A stretch of 41,206 bases of DNA from Actinomycetota bacterium. Its GTDB lineage: Bacteria; Actinomycetota; Actinomycetes; S36-B12. Shown in pieces: positions 16,619 to 24,831 of the stretch. The notes under the pieces were generated by a model, which ran no database searches, was not told the DNA's origin, and saw only the letters and a program-made list of their open reading frames with translations. Both the position numbers and the translations under genes were made by a program. Numbering within the stretch: the stretch's first letter is position 1; every line of letters starts with the position of its first letter. The stretch spans positions 1 through 41,206 of the forward strand of contig WLOY01000013.1 of assembly GCA_009699015.1 (NCBI GenBank). Direction: 5' to 3'.

Positions 16619-17801
16619 GGGCGGCTCCGCGCAATGGAGCACCCCGGCAGCTGTCGTCGGGGCACTTCGGCGACGCTGGGACTCGGGGAGCCTGCTCGCC
16701 CGCTATGCATCCGGTGACGGTTGGGAGCCCATCGGACTCCCCCTTCGCGGGCCTGCGGCAAGCGACGTTGCATCGGACCTTGGTGCCGCGCAGGACTGGG
16801 CTCGATCGTGGCTTGCCACTGCTCGCCACGGCTTTCGAATCGAAAGCGCAACGGTGGGCGGTCGCGTCGTGGGATTCAACGAGGTCCCGCGACGTGCCTG
16901 GGTTGACTCCTTCGACCAAGCATGGCGGATCCTCAAGGTCAATGACCTCGTAAGCGAATTCGACGACGCGACGTCGCTCGCCGAGGCGCAGGCTCCCCGG
17001 CTCGTTGCGTGGGCGCGGGCGAATCCGATGGCGCTGCTGGCAACCCGCGACAGCTGGGCCGATCTCCTACGAACCATTCGCTGGATCGAGCAGTCCACGG
17101 CGTCGAACCACTACCTGCGCGAGATCGACGTACCCGGTATCGACACCAAGTTCATCGAGCAGCACCGAGGAATCCTCACGACCCTCCTGGAGGCCCAGCT
17201 CGATCCGGAGCGCATCGACCTGTCACGTCCACGTTCGGATTTCGCAGGCCGGTTCGGGTTCCGCCGCAAGCCGGAGTACGTGCGGATGAGGGCGCTCGAA
17301 GGCGAGCTGTCCGCCGGGTTCACTGAGCTGACACTCCGGATCGACGAGGTTGCTGCCCGGCCGCCGACGCAGGGAACCGTCGTCATCGTCGAGAACGACA
17401 CGACCTACCTCGCCCTTCCCTCGGTCATCGATGCGATCGCCATCTGCAGCGGTGGGTACGCCGTCTCGCGCCTGACGGGGCTGCCATGGCTCGCGCACCG
17501 TCGGGTCATCTACTGGGGTGACATCGACACCCACGGATTTGCGATGCTCAGCCAGCTGAGGGCATCGCTCCCGTTGGCGGGGAGTGCGCTCATGGACCGA
17601 GCGACCCTGCTCGCCCACGAGGCTCAGTGGGTGCGCGAGCCCAAGCCGACCTATGCTCGGCTACCCGGGCTCGACGAAGCCGAGCATGGCCTCTACGTCG
17701 ACCTGATCGAGGGCAGGTTCGGCGAGGCAGTTCGTCTCGAGCAGGAGCGGATCAGCTTTGGCTCGGTGAAGCAGGCCCTGAATTCCGCGCTGACCCGTTA
17801 G
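16608..17801 (+). CDS. jetD: Wadjet nuclease subunit JetD (DUF3322/DUF2220, TOPRIM)
   Basis: 397-residue nuclease subunit that cuts the plasmid once the JetABC motor stalls. N-terminal DUF3322-type region (WSTPAAVVGALRRRWDSGSLL), then a DUF2220 TOPRIM-like catalytic domain: VVIVENDTTYLAL near residue 259 carries the acidic Glu, and VIYWGDIDTHGFAMLSQL near residue 301 carries the DxD pair. The DFAGRFGFRRKPEYVRMR block is typical of the family. The GTG start at 16608 overlaps jetC by 11 bp; other in-frame starts lie deep inside jetC. The 3' end overlaps the convergent channel gene by 50 bp. Confidence 0.93.
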   Translation: MTARGGSAQWSTPAAVVGALRRRWDSGSLLARYASGDGWEPIGLPLRGPAASDVASDLGAAQDWARSWLATARHGFRIESATVGGRVVGFNEVPRRAWVDSFDQAWRILKVNDLVSEFDDATSLAEAQAPRLVAWARANPMALLATRDSWADLLRTIRWIEQSTASNHYLREIDVPGIDTKFIEQHRGILTTLLEAQLDPERIDLSRPRSDFAGRFGFRRKPEYVRMRALEGELSAGFTELTLRIDEVAARPPTQGTVVIVENDTTYLALPSVIDAIAICSGGYAVSRLTGLPWLAHRRVIYWGDIDTHGFAMLSQLRASLPLAGSALMDRATLLAHEAQWVREPKPTYARLPGLDEAEHGLYVDLIEGRFGEAVRLEQERISFGSVKQALNSALTR

Positions 17802-18555
17802 TCGGCGGCTCAACCCAGGAGAGTCGATCCTCCAGCCTCGCCACCATCGCCTTCAGTTCCTCGAGCTCACGGAGCACCTGCTGCGATGGTGAGTCTGCCG
17901 GGGCTGCGGATGATGCACCCTTCTTTACAAGGGTCGCGGCGAGCGTGGCCGAAACAACGCCAAGGACGGTGATTCCCGCGAACATGACGAGCACCGCGAA
18001 GGAGCGGCCAACTCCCGTAATCGGAACGAAGTCCCCGTAGCCGACCGTCGTGATGGTCTCAAACGCCCACCAGATGGCGATGCCGAGGGTGGTGATCTCG
18101 GCGCCGGGAGCGTCGCGCTCGGCATTGAGGACCATGAGGGCGCCGACCCATACGACGAGAAGCACGGCAAGGGCGGCCGTCGTGATCGCACCCCCGGAGA
18201 GCAGCCCCTTCTTGGACAGCACTCCGCCGCTGGTGAACGCCCGTAGTGCGCGGAGGGCCCGAAGTTGGGGAATGACCACGGTGATCGTGTCGAGGAAATT
18301 CTTTCGGAAGAAGTGCCGCTTCGTGGTCGACATGATGAATCGGAAGAGGAGGTCGATCGCAAATAGCAGCCATAGGAGGTTTGCGAAGACCTGGAGCCAG
18401 AAGTACCAGGGCGCACCCGGGTCGGGCCAGATGGACTGGATCGAGAAGGTGACGAGGTAGACGAGCGCGAGCGCGGACAGCAGCCTCGTTGTTCGCTTCG
18501 TGTAACGGTCGAGCCACACTTGCCGTGGCAGAGGCTGGGAGTCGATGTGCACCAT
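17752..18555 (-). CDS. Voltage-gated-type potassium channel protein
   Basis: 267-residue inner-membrane channel subunit of the Kch/ion-transport family. TM segments: ~28-46, ~53-75, an S4-like stretch with repeated Arg (LRALRALRAFTS), then S5 (~126-146), the selectivity filter TTVGYGD, and S6 (FAVLVMFAGITVLGVVSATLAA). The cytosolic tail contains a short coiled coil (VLRELEELKAMVARLEDRL) that could help tetramerise the subunits. The ATG at 18555 has TAGCAT six bases upstream and no Shine-Dalgarno. Its 3' end runs 50 bp into jetD on the other strand. K+ selectivity follows from the GYGD filter. Confidence 0.88.
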   Translation of the reverse strand: MVHIDSQPLPRQVWLDRYTKRTTRLLSALALVYLVTFSIQSIWPDPGAPWYFWLQVFANLLWLLFAIDLLFRFIMSTTKRHFFRKNFLDTITVVIPQLRALRALRAFTSGGVLSKKGLLSGGAITTAALAVLLVVWVGALMVLNAERDAPGAEITTLGIAIWWAFETITTVGYGDFVPITGVGRSFAVLVMFAGITVLGVVSATLAATLVKKGASSAAPADSPSQQVLRELEELKAMVARLEDRLSWVEPPTNGSARNSGPASPSQS

Positions 18556-18625
18556 GCGCCAATGCTAGGAAGGAGACCACGGGCCACCGCATGCCGAGAC
18601 CCAAACTGTCTCCTAGAGTTCCCAG
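18556..18625. promoter_or_regulatory. Divergent leaderless promoters (K+ channel / HMG-CoA reductase)
   Basis: In 70 bp, TAGCAT (18567-18562, minus) lies six bases before the channel ATG, and TAGAGT (18614-18619, plus) lies six bases before the reductase ATG. An imperfect inverted repeat, AGGAGAC / GTCTCCT, sits between them and could be an operator. Neither gene has a Shine-Dalgarno. Confidence 0.45.
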
Positions 18626-19822
18626 ATGGCGAAGCCCCCGGCGTTGGATGAGAAGGATCGTCACCGGATTCCCCGTGACCCGACCGACGACTACACACGA
18701 TCAGCCGCTCAGACCCGTCGCGACTTTGTGGTGTCCAAGATGGGAGGTGACCTCTCCCATGTCGCTGGCCACTCCCTCGATCCCCGGACCTTGCGCGGGA
18801 ACATTGAGAACTTCATCGGAGCCGCCCAGGTCCCGATCGGGATCGCGGGGCCGCTCCTCATGGTCGGTGAGCAGGCGCGTGGCGAGTTCTACGTTCCGCT
18901 CGCCACCACTGAGGGCGCCCTCGTTGCGAGTTACAACCGCGGGATGCGATTGCTGTACGAGGCCGGCGGGGTCAGGTCGACCGTCGTCGATGACCGCATG
19001 CAGCGCTCGCCGGTCTTCAGCCTCCCAGATGCCTTGCGAGCCCGTGACTTCGGCGACTGGATCGACGAACACCTTGATGGCATTGCTGCTGCCGCAGAGG
19101 CGACGACCCGGGTGGGTGAGTTCATCGGCCTTGAGAAGTTCGCGCTCGGCCCAATGCTGTACCTGCGGGTGAACTTTCGCACGGGCGATGCAGCGGGCCA
19201 GAACATGACAAGTAGGGCCACCCTCGCCGCCTGCCAGTGGATTCAGGAAGCCCATCCGGATCACCCGGACTTCATGCTCTCGGGCAACACTGACACCGAT
19301 AAGAAGCACTCCGCGATGAACACGATCATGACGCGCGGAAAGCGGGTCATTGCGGAAGTCACCATCCAGGCTGACGCCCTGCGCGACATCATGAAGGTGG
19401 ATCCAGTCTCGCTTTTCCGTGCACGGCAGATCTCGCAGGCGGGCGCCTTCCTTGCCGGCTCCGCGAATAACGGCTCCCACTCGGCGAACGGGCTGACGGC
19501 CCTGTTCATCGCCACGGGCCAAGACGCCGCCAATGTTGCGGAGTCCCACGCTGCGATCACGTATACGCAATTGCTCGACAACGGCGATTACTACTGGTCG
19601 ATCACCATGCCGTCGCTCATCGTCGCGACTCACGGTGGTGGCACCGGCCTGGCCACCCAGCAGGAGTGCCTCGCACTCCTCGGCTGCACGGGTCACGGCA
19701 GCGTGGGAAAGCTCGCTGAGATCGCCGGTGGTCTCGTCCTCGCTGGGGAAATCTCACTCGCGTCAGCGGTGCTGCATGGGGATTGGGTGGCCGGGCACGA
19801 AAATCTCGGCCGCAATAGGTAA
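18626..19822 (+). CDS. Hydroxymethylglutaryl-CoA reductase (class I type)
   Basis: 398-residue HMG-CoA reductase, which makes mevalonate from HMG-CoA with NADPH. Class I motifs: ENFIGAAQVPIGIAGPL, catalytic Glu in ATTEGALVAS, cofactor loop TGDAAGQNM, catalytic Lys in TDTDKKHSAMN, catalytic Asp in ATGQDAANVAES, GGGTGLATQ, and a C-terminal His (VAGHENLGRNR). All catalytic residues are present. No membrane anchor. No other mevalonate-pathway gene is nearby, so the pathway, if present, is dispersed. The ATG has a -10 hexamer six bases upstream. The 3' end is followed directly by a hairpin. Confidence 0.9.
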   Translation: MAKPPALDEKDRHRIPRDPTDDYTRSAAQTRRDFVVSKMGGDLSHVAGHSLDPRTLRGNIENFIGAAQVPIGIAGPLLMVGEQARGEFYVPLATTEGALVASYNRGMRLLYEAGGVRSTVVDDRMQRSPVFSLPDALRARDFGDWIDEHLDGIAAAAEATTRVGEFIGLEKFALGPMLYLRVNFRTGDAAGQNMTSRATLAACQWIQEAHPDHPDFMLSGNTDTDKKHSAMNTIMTRGKRVIAEVTIQADALRDIMKVDPVSLFRARQISQAGAFLAGSANNGSHSANGLTALFIATGQDAANVAESHAAITYTQLLDNGDYYWSITMPSLIVATHGGGTGLATQQECLALLGCTGHGSVGKLAEIAGGLVLAGEISLASAVLHGDWVAGHENLGRNR

Positions 19823-19867
19823 CGGCTCGTCCGCGTGAATCGCCCTCGCGGGCGGGCGAACGAGCCG
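19823..19867. terminator. Bidirectional hairpin between convergent genes
   Basis: CGGCTCGT (19823-19830) pairs perfectly with ACGAGCCG (19860-19867). Inside, CGCCC-tcgc-GGGCG makes a second stem. It lies between the convergent reductase and secreted-protein genes, starting right at the reductase stop. There is no U-run, as is common in actinobacteria. Confidence 0.65.
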
Positions 19868-19883
19868 CTACCTGTTGTGACGC

Positions 19884-20372
19884 CTACGAGGTTGTGCGAG
19901 CCTGGAACTGGAAGCCGACGAACTCCGGTGAGTCACCCTCGGTCTCGTAGCCAACCCGGTAGCCCCAACGTCCGACGCGTCCGAGGTTTGCGATCATCGT
20001 GAAACTCCGGTCCGGCCGGACTGTCGAGGTAATTTCGAGGACTTGGAACGTGCCGGTGCCCTTGCGGTTCGTGGGCAGGAAGCGCTCCATGGTCAAGAGG
20101 GTGCCGGGCTCCACGAACTTCGGAGCAGTACCGGTGATCGTGATCGGCTCCGACGTGCTTGCCTTGTGCGGCTGGACCTCCGCAGTGCCCTTGCCCCAGC
20201 CCGTGGTGTTTGGTCGCCGAGGGAAGCCGGCGTCCTTAAGCTCTGCCCGGGTGAGCGTGACAATGGAGTCCATCGGGGCCGCGGCCGAGGCGGACGGAGC
20301 GAGCAGGGTCATCGGGGCTAGCGCGATCGCCACGCCGAGGACACCGAGGCCAAGATTGCGAGTGAACTTCAT
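19884..20372 (-). CDS. Secreted protein of unknown function
   Basis: 162-residue exported protein. Signal peptide MKFTRNLGLGVLG plus a hydrophobic core ending SASAAA; mature protein ~130 residues. It has a beta-rich look with conserved-looking blocks SEPITITGTAPKFVEPGTLL and FTMIANLGRVGRWGYRVGYET, resembling Ig-like cell-surface modules that include a release/response sentence such as EPITITG. No catalytic motif or Cys pairs. AAAGG precedes the ATG. It appears to be monocistronic. I cannot name the family. Confidence 0.75.
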   Translation of the reverse strand: MKFTRNLGLGVLGVAIALAPMTLLAPSASAAAPMDSIVTLTRAELKDAGFPRRPNTTGWGKGTAEVQPHKASTSEPITITGTAPKFVEPGTLLTMERFLPTNRKGTGTFQVLEITSTVRPDRSFTMIANLGRVGRWGYRVGYETEGDSPEFVGFQFQARTTS

Positions 20373-20508
20373 GACGCACCTTTCTGAGTTGGTGAGACCA
20401 CCCTATGGTCAAGGCGCGAGGATTCGTCTAACCTCCCGCCGAGATCCGCTGGCTTGCTTGTAGTCGATCCCCCCTGCCGTGCGTTGAATGCGACCAAGGA
20501 GAACGCTC

Positions 20509-21191
20509 ATGAGAGAAGTTCAGCCGACACCGCCGAAGAAGAAGCGAAAGGGACTCATCATCCTCGGCGTCAATCTCGTGAAACGCCGGCCGTGAACATC
20601 CTTGGCCAGCCAGCCAGCCAGCCAGCCAGCCAGACGGCTCGGCGTTGTCGCCGCCGGCAACCCCGTATCCTGCTCCAACGAGCACCTGGACGGATGTTCG
20701 CTTCGGCTATGCCATTGCGACTCCGGGAAGGGACGCCAAGTCGTGATCCTTCGAGCACCACGATAATTGACGCAGGATTTTTGCCGGGGTGGTCGGGGTC
20801 AGTGAACGAGTCGGTGTGGGCCAGGGCGATGACGCAGGATGCGGGCTTCATCTCTTCATATGCGGCCGACTTTCCGATGACCGAGGACGTCGCCGAATCG
20901 TTCCTGCCCTATGTGATGTGGAAGAGGGGGGTCGCCAGCGGGGTGGGCTCAGAGCAACTCGCCACGATGGAGCGCACGATCTCGCACCGGTTTGAGGCCT
21001 TCGAATCAACCGCGATCGACCTCAGACCCCTGATTGACTGGCCCCTGGGTCAGTCATCGCATTCACCGGAAGAGGCGTGCTGGCGAAGTGACATTGGCGC
21101 AAAGATGAAGACCGCAACATACGGCTGGCTCACGTGCGCGAAGCGATCAGATGGCCGACTGCTCTGGGTCAAGGTTCGCTCGGGCCGCTAA
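20509..21191 (+). pseudogene. Frameshifted gene of unknown function containing a (CCAG)7 tract
   Basis: The ATG at 20509 (after AAGGAG) opens a 28-residue peptide (MREVQPTPPKKKRKGLIILG) that stops at 20595. The next segment, around the CCAG tract, reads sensibly in another frame (PASQPDGSALSPPATPYPAP, then TWTDVRFGYAIATPGRD). From about 20770 to 21191 a third frame has strong high-GC codon bias (AMTQDAGFISSYAADFPMTE ... GRLLWVKVRSG). Together these look like one protein with a basic N-terminus, a hydrophobic turn, a Pro/Ser linker and a ~140-residue C-terminal domain, broken by at least two frameshifts. Alternatively, the C-terminal part could be expressed alone from a start near 20816-20829. 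Function unknown. Confidence 0.4.
20606..20633. repeat. Tetranucleotide tract (CCAG)7
   Basis: Seven perfect tandem copies of CCAG inside a region that appears coding but changes frame. Slippage by one unit would shift the reading frame, the usual basis of contingency-locus phase variation. Confidence 0.9.
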
Positions 21192-21735
21192 TCTCGGCAA
21201 TTCGAGCATCGACCATGTCGCGAATGAGACCGACATCTGGCTGCCAATCGACCGGCACCTGAATCGTCTTCTTGTTCACCTTGTAGCCGGTGAGGCGAGG
21301 GCGGAATTTCTCGAGTACTCCGTCGCCCCACGGGGCGATGAGGATGTGATGACTGTGCACGGAGACCCCGAATACGTACTGGCCGTTCAGGTTGATCATC
21401 GGCTGATTCCATGCGATGACGAGGCTCGCGGTCGGATGAACTGACGTGATTGCCGTGAAGATGGCCCGCACGGTGGCCCGTTTGGTGTCGTCGAAGGGCT
21501 CGAGGTATTCGTCGATGGTGGTGACGCGGTGGGCGTTGGTCGAGCCGCGGGAGTACAGGACGAGAGCATTGGCGTGGACCTGGCTGAATCCGTGGTTCTC
21601 CCTGAGGAAGGCGATCTGCTCGGCGTACTTGCGGCCAGCGATCTGATCCATCTGGTCGAACCAGTAGGTCATCGGCTGCCCAGTCTTCTTCTCGATAGCC
21701 GGAAAGTAGCTGGAGCGATCGGGGTTCGTGGCCAT
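21169..21735 (-). CDS. DUF4287 plus DUF1801-type protein
   Basis: 188-residue cytosolic two-part protein. Residues ~8-65 (YFPAIEKKTGQPMTYWFDQM ... HGFSQVHANALVLYSRG) match DUF4287. Residues ~85-185 (ATVRAIFTAITSVHPTASLV, then VFGVSVHSHHILIAPWGD and LIRDMVDARIAEI) match the DUF1801/YdhG-like fold. Fusions of these two domains are common in actinobacteria; the biochemical role is unknown. TAGGAT (21743-21748 on the + strand as ATCCTA) lies seven bases before the ATG, with no Shine-Dalgarno. The 3' end overlaps the frameshifted gene on the other strand by 23 bp. Confidence 0.8.
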   Translation of the reverse strand: MATNPDRSSYFPAIEKKTGQPMTYWFDQMDQIAGRKYAEQIAFLRENHGFSQVHANALVLYSRGSTNAHRVTTIDEYLEPFDDTKRATVRAIFTAITSVHPTASLVIAWNQPMINLNGQYVFGVSVHSHHILIAPWGDGVLEKFRPRLTGYKVNKKTIQVPVDWQPDVGLIRDMVDARIAEISGPSEP

Positions 21736-21772
21736 GCTCAGGATCCTAAATGGGAATTGATCACCGTCGTTG

Positions 21773-22390
21773 CTACGTTCCGGCCCATCCAGGGAAGTAC
21801 TGCAACAGCGACTCCATGATTGACGTGATCGCGATCGACAGCAGAAGCAAGCCGAAGATCCGACTCACGATGCTCAAGCCGCTCTCGCCCAGCGTGTGCT
21901 CGATCCGTCCGGCGCCAAGCATGAACGCCAGGGCAATTCCGGTCACGATCACGATCACGATCATGTTGCCTGCGGTGCTCTGCCACGTTTGAGCCTCGCC
22001 CAGGGTGATGACCGTGGCAATCGTGCCAGGCCCGGCAGTTTTGGGTATTGCCAGCGGAATTACGGCGGGATTCTTGCCATGGGTGTCCATGATTGCGCTC
22101 GGCCTAGCCATGATCATGCCCCACGCCATATTCGCCACTACCAGGGCGCCCGCCACCTTGAACGCGTCCATTTCAATCTGGAAGAGAGCGAGGATGTATA
22201 TCCCGATGAAGAACGACACCGTCAATGTGATTGCCACCGCGAGGGTGGTCTGAAAGGCAACCTTGCGCTTGGTGGCCGGCGCGAGGCCAGTCGTTGCAGC
22301 GAGGAAGACCGGGGGCAGGGCAAGGATGCCCATAACGGCGAAGAGGGCGACGACTGATGTGATGAGGTATTCGCCGCCCGAGATACTCAC
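21773..22390 (-). CDS. MarC-family integral membrane protein
   Basis: About 205 residues with six hydrophobic segments typical of MarC (formerly, and wrongly, linked to multiple antibiotic resistance). The family signature VIPLAIPKTAGPGTIATVI is clear, as is the N-terminal YLITSVVALFAVMGILALPP. The GTG at 22390 is chosen because MarC proteins begin just before the first TM helix; a TTG at 22456 would add 22 hydrophilic residues. The transported substrate, if any, is unknown. Confidence 0.85.
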   Translation of the reverse strand: MSISGGEYLITSVVALFAVMGILALPPVFLAATTGLAPATKRKVAFQTTLAVAITLTVSFFIGIYILALFQIEMDAFKVAGALVVANMAWGMIMARPSAIMDTHGKNPAVIPLAIPKTAGPGTIATVITLGEAQTWQSTAGNMIVIVIVTGIALAFMLGAGRIEHTLGESGLSIVSRIFGLLLLSIAITSIMESLLQYFPGWAGT

Positions 22391-22577
22391 ACTCTCAGCG
22401 TAGTCATCCGCATGTGCCGCGTGAGCGCTCAAGGTGTCGTGGGATCGATTGGTCAATGAGCGATGCCATACTGCCCCTCGGCCCGACCGTCGCTCGGCGC
22501 ATCACCATCCACCTGCGAAAAGCCTGGCCGTGGCAGGACCATTGGCAGGCCCTCTTCGACGTGACACATCGGTGCAG

Positions 22578-22922
22578 TCAGGCTGAATCCACCCGCATCT
22601 GCCAGGCGTCGGTGATGAGTTCCTCAAGCCGCGCCCGATCAACCTTTGCCAGCCGCACCATCACGAGAGGCGCGTGGTCGTAGCCGGGAGCGGTGAAGAA
22701 GAGGTCGGGTTCGCCGCGGAGCAGTGCCTGCTTCTCTGCGTCGTCACCGACGTAGAGGACGGCGACGTCGAGCCGTATCGTCCTGGGTCGCCCGGGTGAT
22801 CGTTCCGGGTATGACCAGACGAATCCTTGCCTGCCAACCTTGAAGTCGAACCCATCGCTTTCAGCCTCGACCACCCCGGCGAGGGACATCGCGATTTCGC
22901 GCACATCAGCGTCGTCGGACAC
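22578..22922 (-). CDS. MmcQ/YjbR-family protein
   Basis: 114-residue small protein of the MmcQ/YjbR fold (CyaY-like). REIAMSLAGVVEAESDGFDFKVGRQGFVW at the start and LFFTAPGYDHAPLVMVRLAKV near the centre, ending LEELITDAWQMR, are characteristic. Often annotated as DNA-binding, but the function is not settled. GTG start with GGAGGA upstream. It stands alone between MarC and the MFS transporter; the sequences around it give no functional link. Confidence 0.82.
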   Translation of the reverse strand: MSDDADVREIAMSLAGVVEAESDGFDFKVGRQGFVWSYPERSPGRPRTIRLDVAVLYVGDDAEKQALLRGEPDLFFTAPGYDHAPLVMVRLAKVDRARLEELITDAWQMRVDSA

Positions 22923-22963
22923 CGTGATTCCTCCAACTCTGGGTCAACGGAAGCACCGTCACG

Positions 22964-24199
22964 TTACTCGTGCGTGTTGTCGAGGTCGCCGATACTTCTC
23001 AGAAAGACGATCGGGATTGCGCATGCTGCAAGGAGCAAGCCCAGCGCCAGATAGGTCACTGACACCCCGAGCGCGTCGACGCTGATTCCGGCGACGACCA
23101 TCCCGATCGGCGGTGCTGCGTAGAAGCCGGCCAACTGCACTCCGTAGACCCGGCCCTGCTCCTCAGGGCGGATCCGGCGCTGCACGAGGGTGCTGAAGAG
23201 GGGATTGAACGGGCCCCAAACAAGGCCGAGCAGGAAGCCGAAGGCTGCGAGCACCGGCAGTGGTGGCAGGAGCGTCATTGGCAGGACGGTCAGTGTTGTG
23301 CCGATGAGAATGATGCGGACGAGCACCGACGGGCGAACGCGCGCCAGAATCCAGCCATAGCCGAAGGCCCCAATCATCGACCCGCCGGAGATGGCCGCGA
23401 TGACGATGCCGAGGCCGGCGGGGTTTTGCAGGGCGTTGAAGTAGACGGGGAGGATGACTGCCTCGGTCGGCATGTAGACGGCGGCGATGATGAGGACCGC
23501 GATGGCAAGGGCTCGTAGGGCGCGATCCTTCCAGAGGGCGGTGAAGCCACGAACGAGTTCACTCAGTCCACTTTCAGGAGTTCCCGCGGCCTGTGCTTCA
23601 GCGCGTCCGCGTTGGCCGGCGTCACCGACTCGCATGGCGGCCACTGCGAGTGCGGCGAGGAGGAACAGTCCGCACGGCAGCCAGAAGGCGGCTTCAGGAC
23701 CGACTCCTGCAATGAGCGCTGCTGCGGCGAGCGGTCCTGCTGTCCACCCGACGAGGAATACGCCTTCGTGAATGCCATTGAGCCGATCGGTGTCTATCCC
23801 CGATGCCTGCGCGGCATCGGGGATGAGGGCGCGGCGAGCGCTGTACCCGGCCGGGTCGAAGATCGCGCCGATGATTGCGAGGGCGAGGATCGAGCCGTAG
23901 GTGAGCCCGATGCTCATCGAGACGATCGGCACCGCGGCCACCGAAAGTGCGCTGACGACATCGGCTCCGATCGCCACCGGCTTTCGGCCGAGGCGATCGA
24001 CAAGCCAGCCGGTGAGTGGAGCGGCGATGAGCGCGGGGAGGGCGCTGATTGCGGCCACCGCACCCGCGGCGGCGGCCGACCCCGTCTCCTGGAGCACGAG
24101 CCAGGGGAAGGCGAGCATGACGACGGCGTTGCCGAGCCCTGAGGTGAGGTTCGCTGCCTCGAGGAAGAGGACGGGCAGCAGGCGGCTTGGCGCCGGCAT
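22964..24199 (-). CDS. Major facilitator superfamily transporter
   Basis: 411-residue polytopic transporter with about 12 TM segments. The loop 2-3 motif appears as GWLVDRLGRKPV, the characteristic MFS motif A, near residue 62; PEEQGRVYGVQLAGFYAAPPIG matches the second-half equivalent. It resembles enterobactin-exporter/MFS_3-type drug or siderophore exporters, but the substrate is not predictable. The ATG at 24199 sits behind a GATAAT hexamer and a weak Shine-Dalgarno (GGGTGA). No adjacent regulator. Confidence 0.85.
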   Translation of the reverse strand: MPAPSRLLPVLFLEAANLTSGLGNAVVMLAFPWLVLQETGSAAAAGAVAAISALPALIAAPLTGWLVDRLGRKPVAIGADVVSALSVAAVPIVSMSIGLTYGSILALAIIGAIFDPAGYSARRALIPDAAQASGIDTDRLNGIHEGVFLVGWTAGPLAAAALIAGVGPEAAFWLPCGLFLLAALAVAAMRVGDAGQRGRAEAQAAGTPESGLSELVRGFTALWKDRALRALAIAVLIIAAVYMPTEAVILPVYFNALQNPAGLGIVIAAISGGSMIGAFGYGWILARVRPSVLVRIILIGTTLTVLPMTLLPPLPVLAAFGFLLGLVWGPFNPLFSTLVQRRIRPEEQGRVYGVQLAGFYAAPPIGMVVAGISVDALGVSVTYLALGLLLAACAIPIVFLRSIGDLDNTHE

Positions 24200-24831
24200 G
24201 ACTCACCCCATTATCTCAACGAATTACCTCGCTCCATGCTGCCAGACGAACGGCGTTCAGTCTCCATGGCGGGTCTTCTCCTTGGGTTCAAGGGGTCAGC
24301 GCAATGGTCGGTACGTCATCCTTGACCGGATGGCCTGACCGAAGGAGAAGCGCGTGACCGCTCACCTGACTTCTTCAACGCATGGCCATCAGGGCACATC
24401 ACGATCAGTCGTCTACTCCTTGGAGGTACCGATGAATCCGGTTGTGGCCGGAATGAGGTGAAGGCCCTCGCGCCGAATGCAACGCTCCGATTCACGAGGG
24501 GCTGAAAGTGCTCGAGTGAAAGAAGCTGACACCGACCCGACGAACATCTCGGTCCGCCTCACCGACCTCGTGTCGAATAGGTGATCTGATCGTCAGGGCC
24601 ATCGACCTTCGAGTGCCATTACCCATCCCGAATGCTTGACCAGATGGCGGCGACGGCCGAAACCATGGAAATCGACAGCATTGCCCTCACCTCGCATAGC
24701 TTGGTGACCACCGGGCCGATTTGCATTCGTGCGAATCACCGAGAAAACGGGGTCTACTCCCACCCTATGGACTTCATGCCTCAGTACGCGGGTGATGTCC
24801 ATGGCATGGCCCCACCCCTTACGCTTCCCCC
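24200..24831. other. 632-bp region without a supportable gene
   Basis: Short open frames exist, but none shows sustained codon bias or a recognisable motif. An inverted repeat CCCTCG...CGAGGG (about 24466-24503) could form a hairpin. The right end holds TACGCT (24820-24825), six bases before the next ATG, probably a leaderless promoter. Could be decayed sequence; nothing identifiable. Confidence 0.5.

Noticed and set aside
20606..20633. CRISPR array or multi-unit minisatellite
   Set aside because: A 4-bp unit without spacers is a microsatellite. No CRISPR-like repeat-spacer pattern occurs anywhere in the window.
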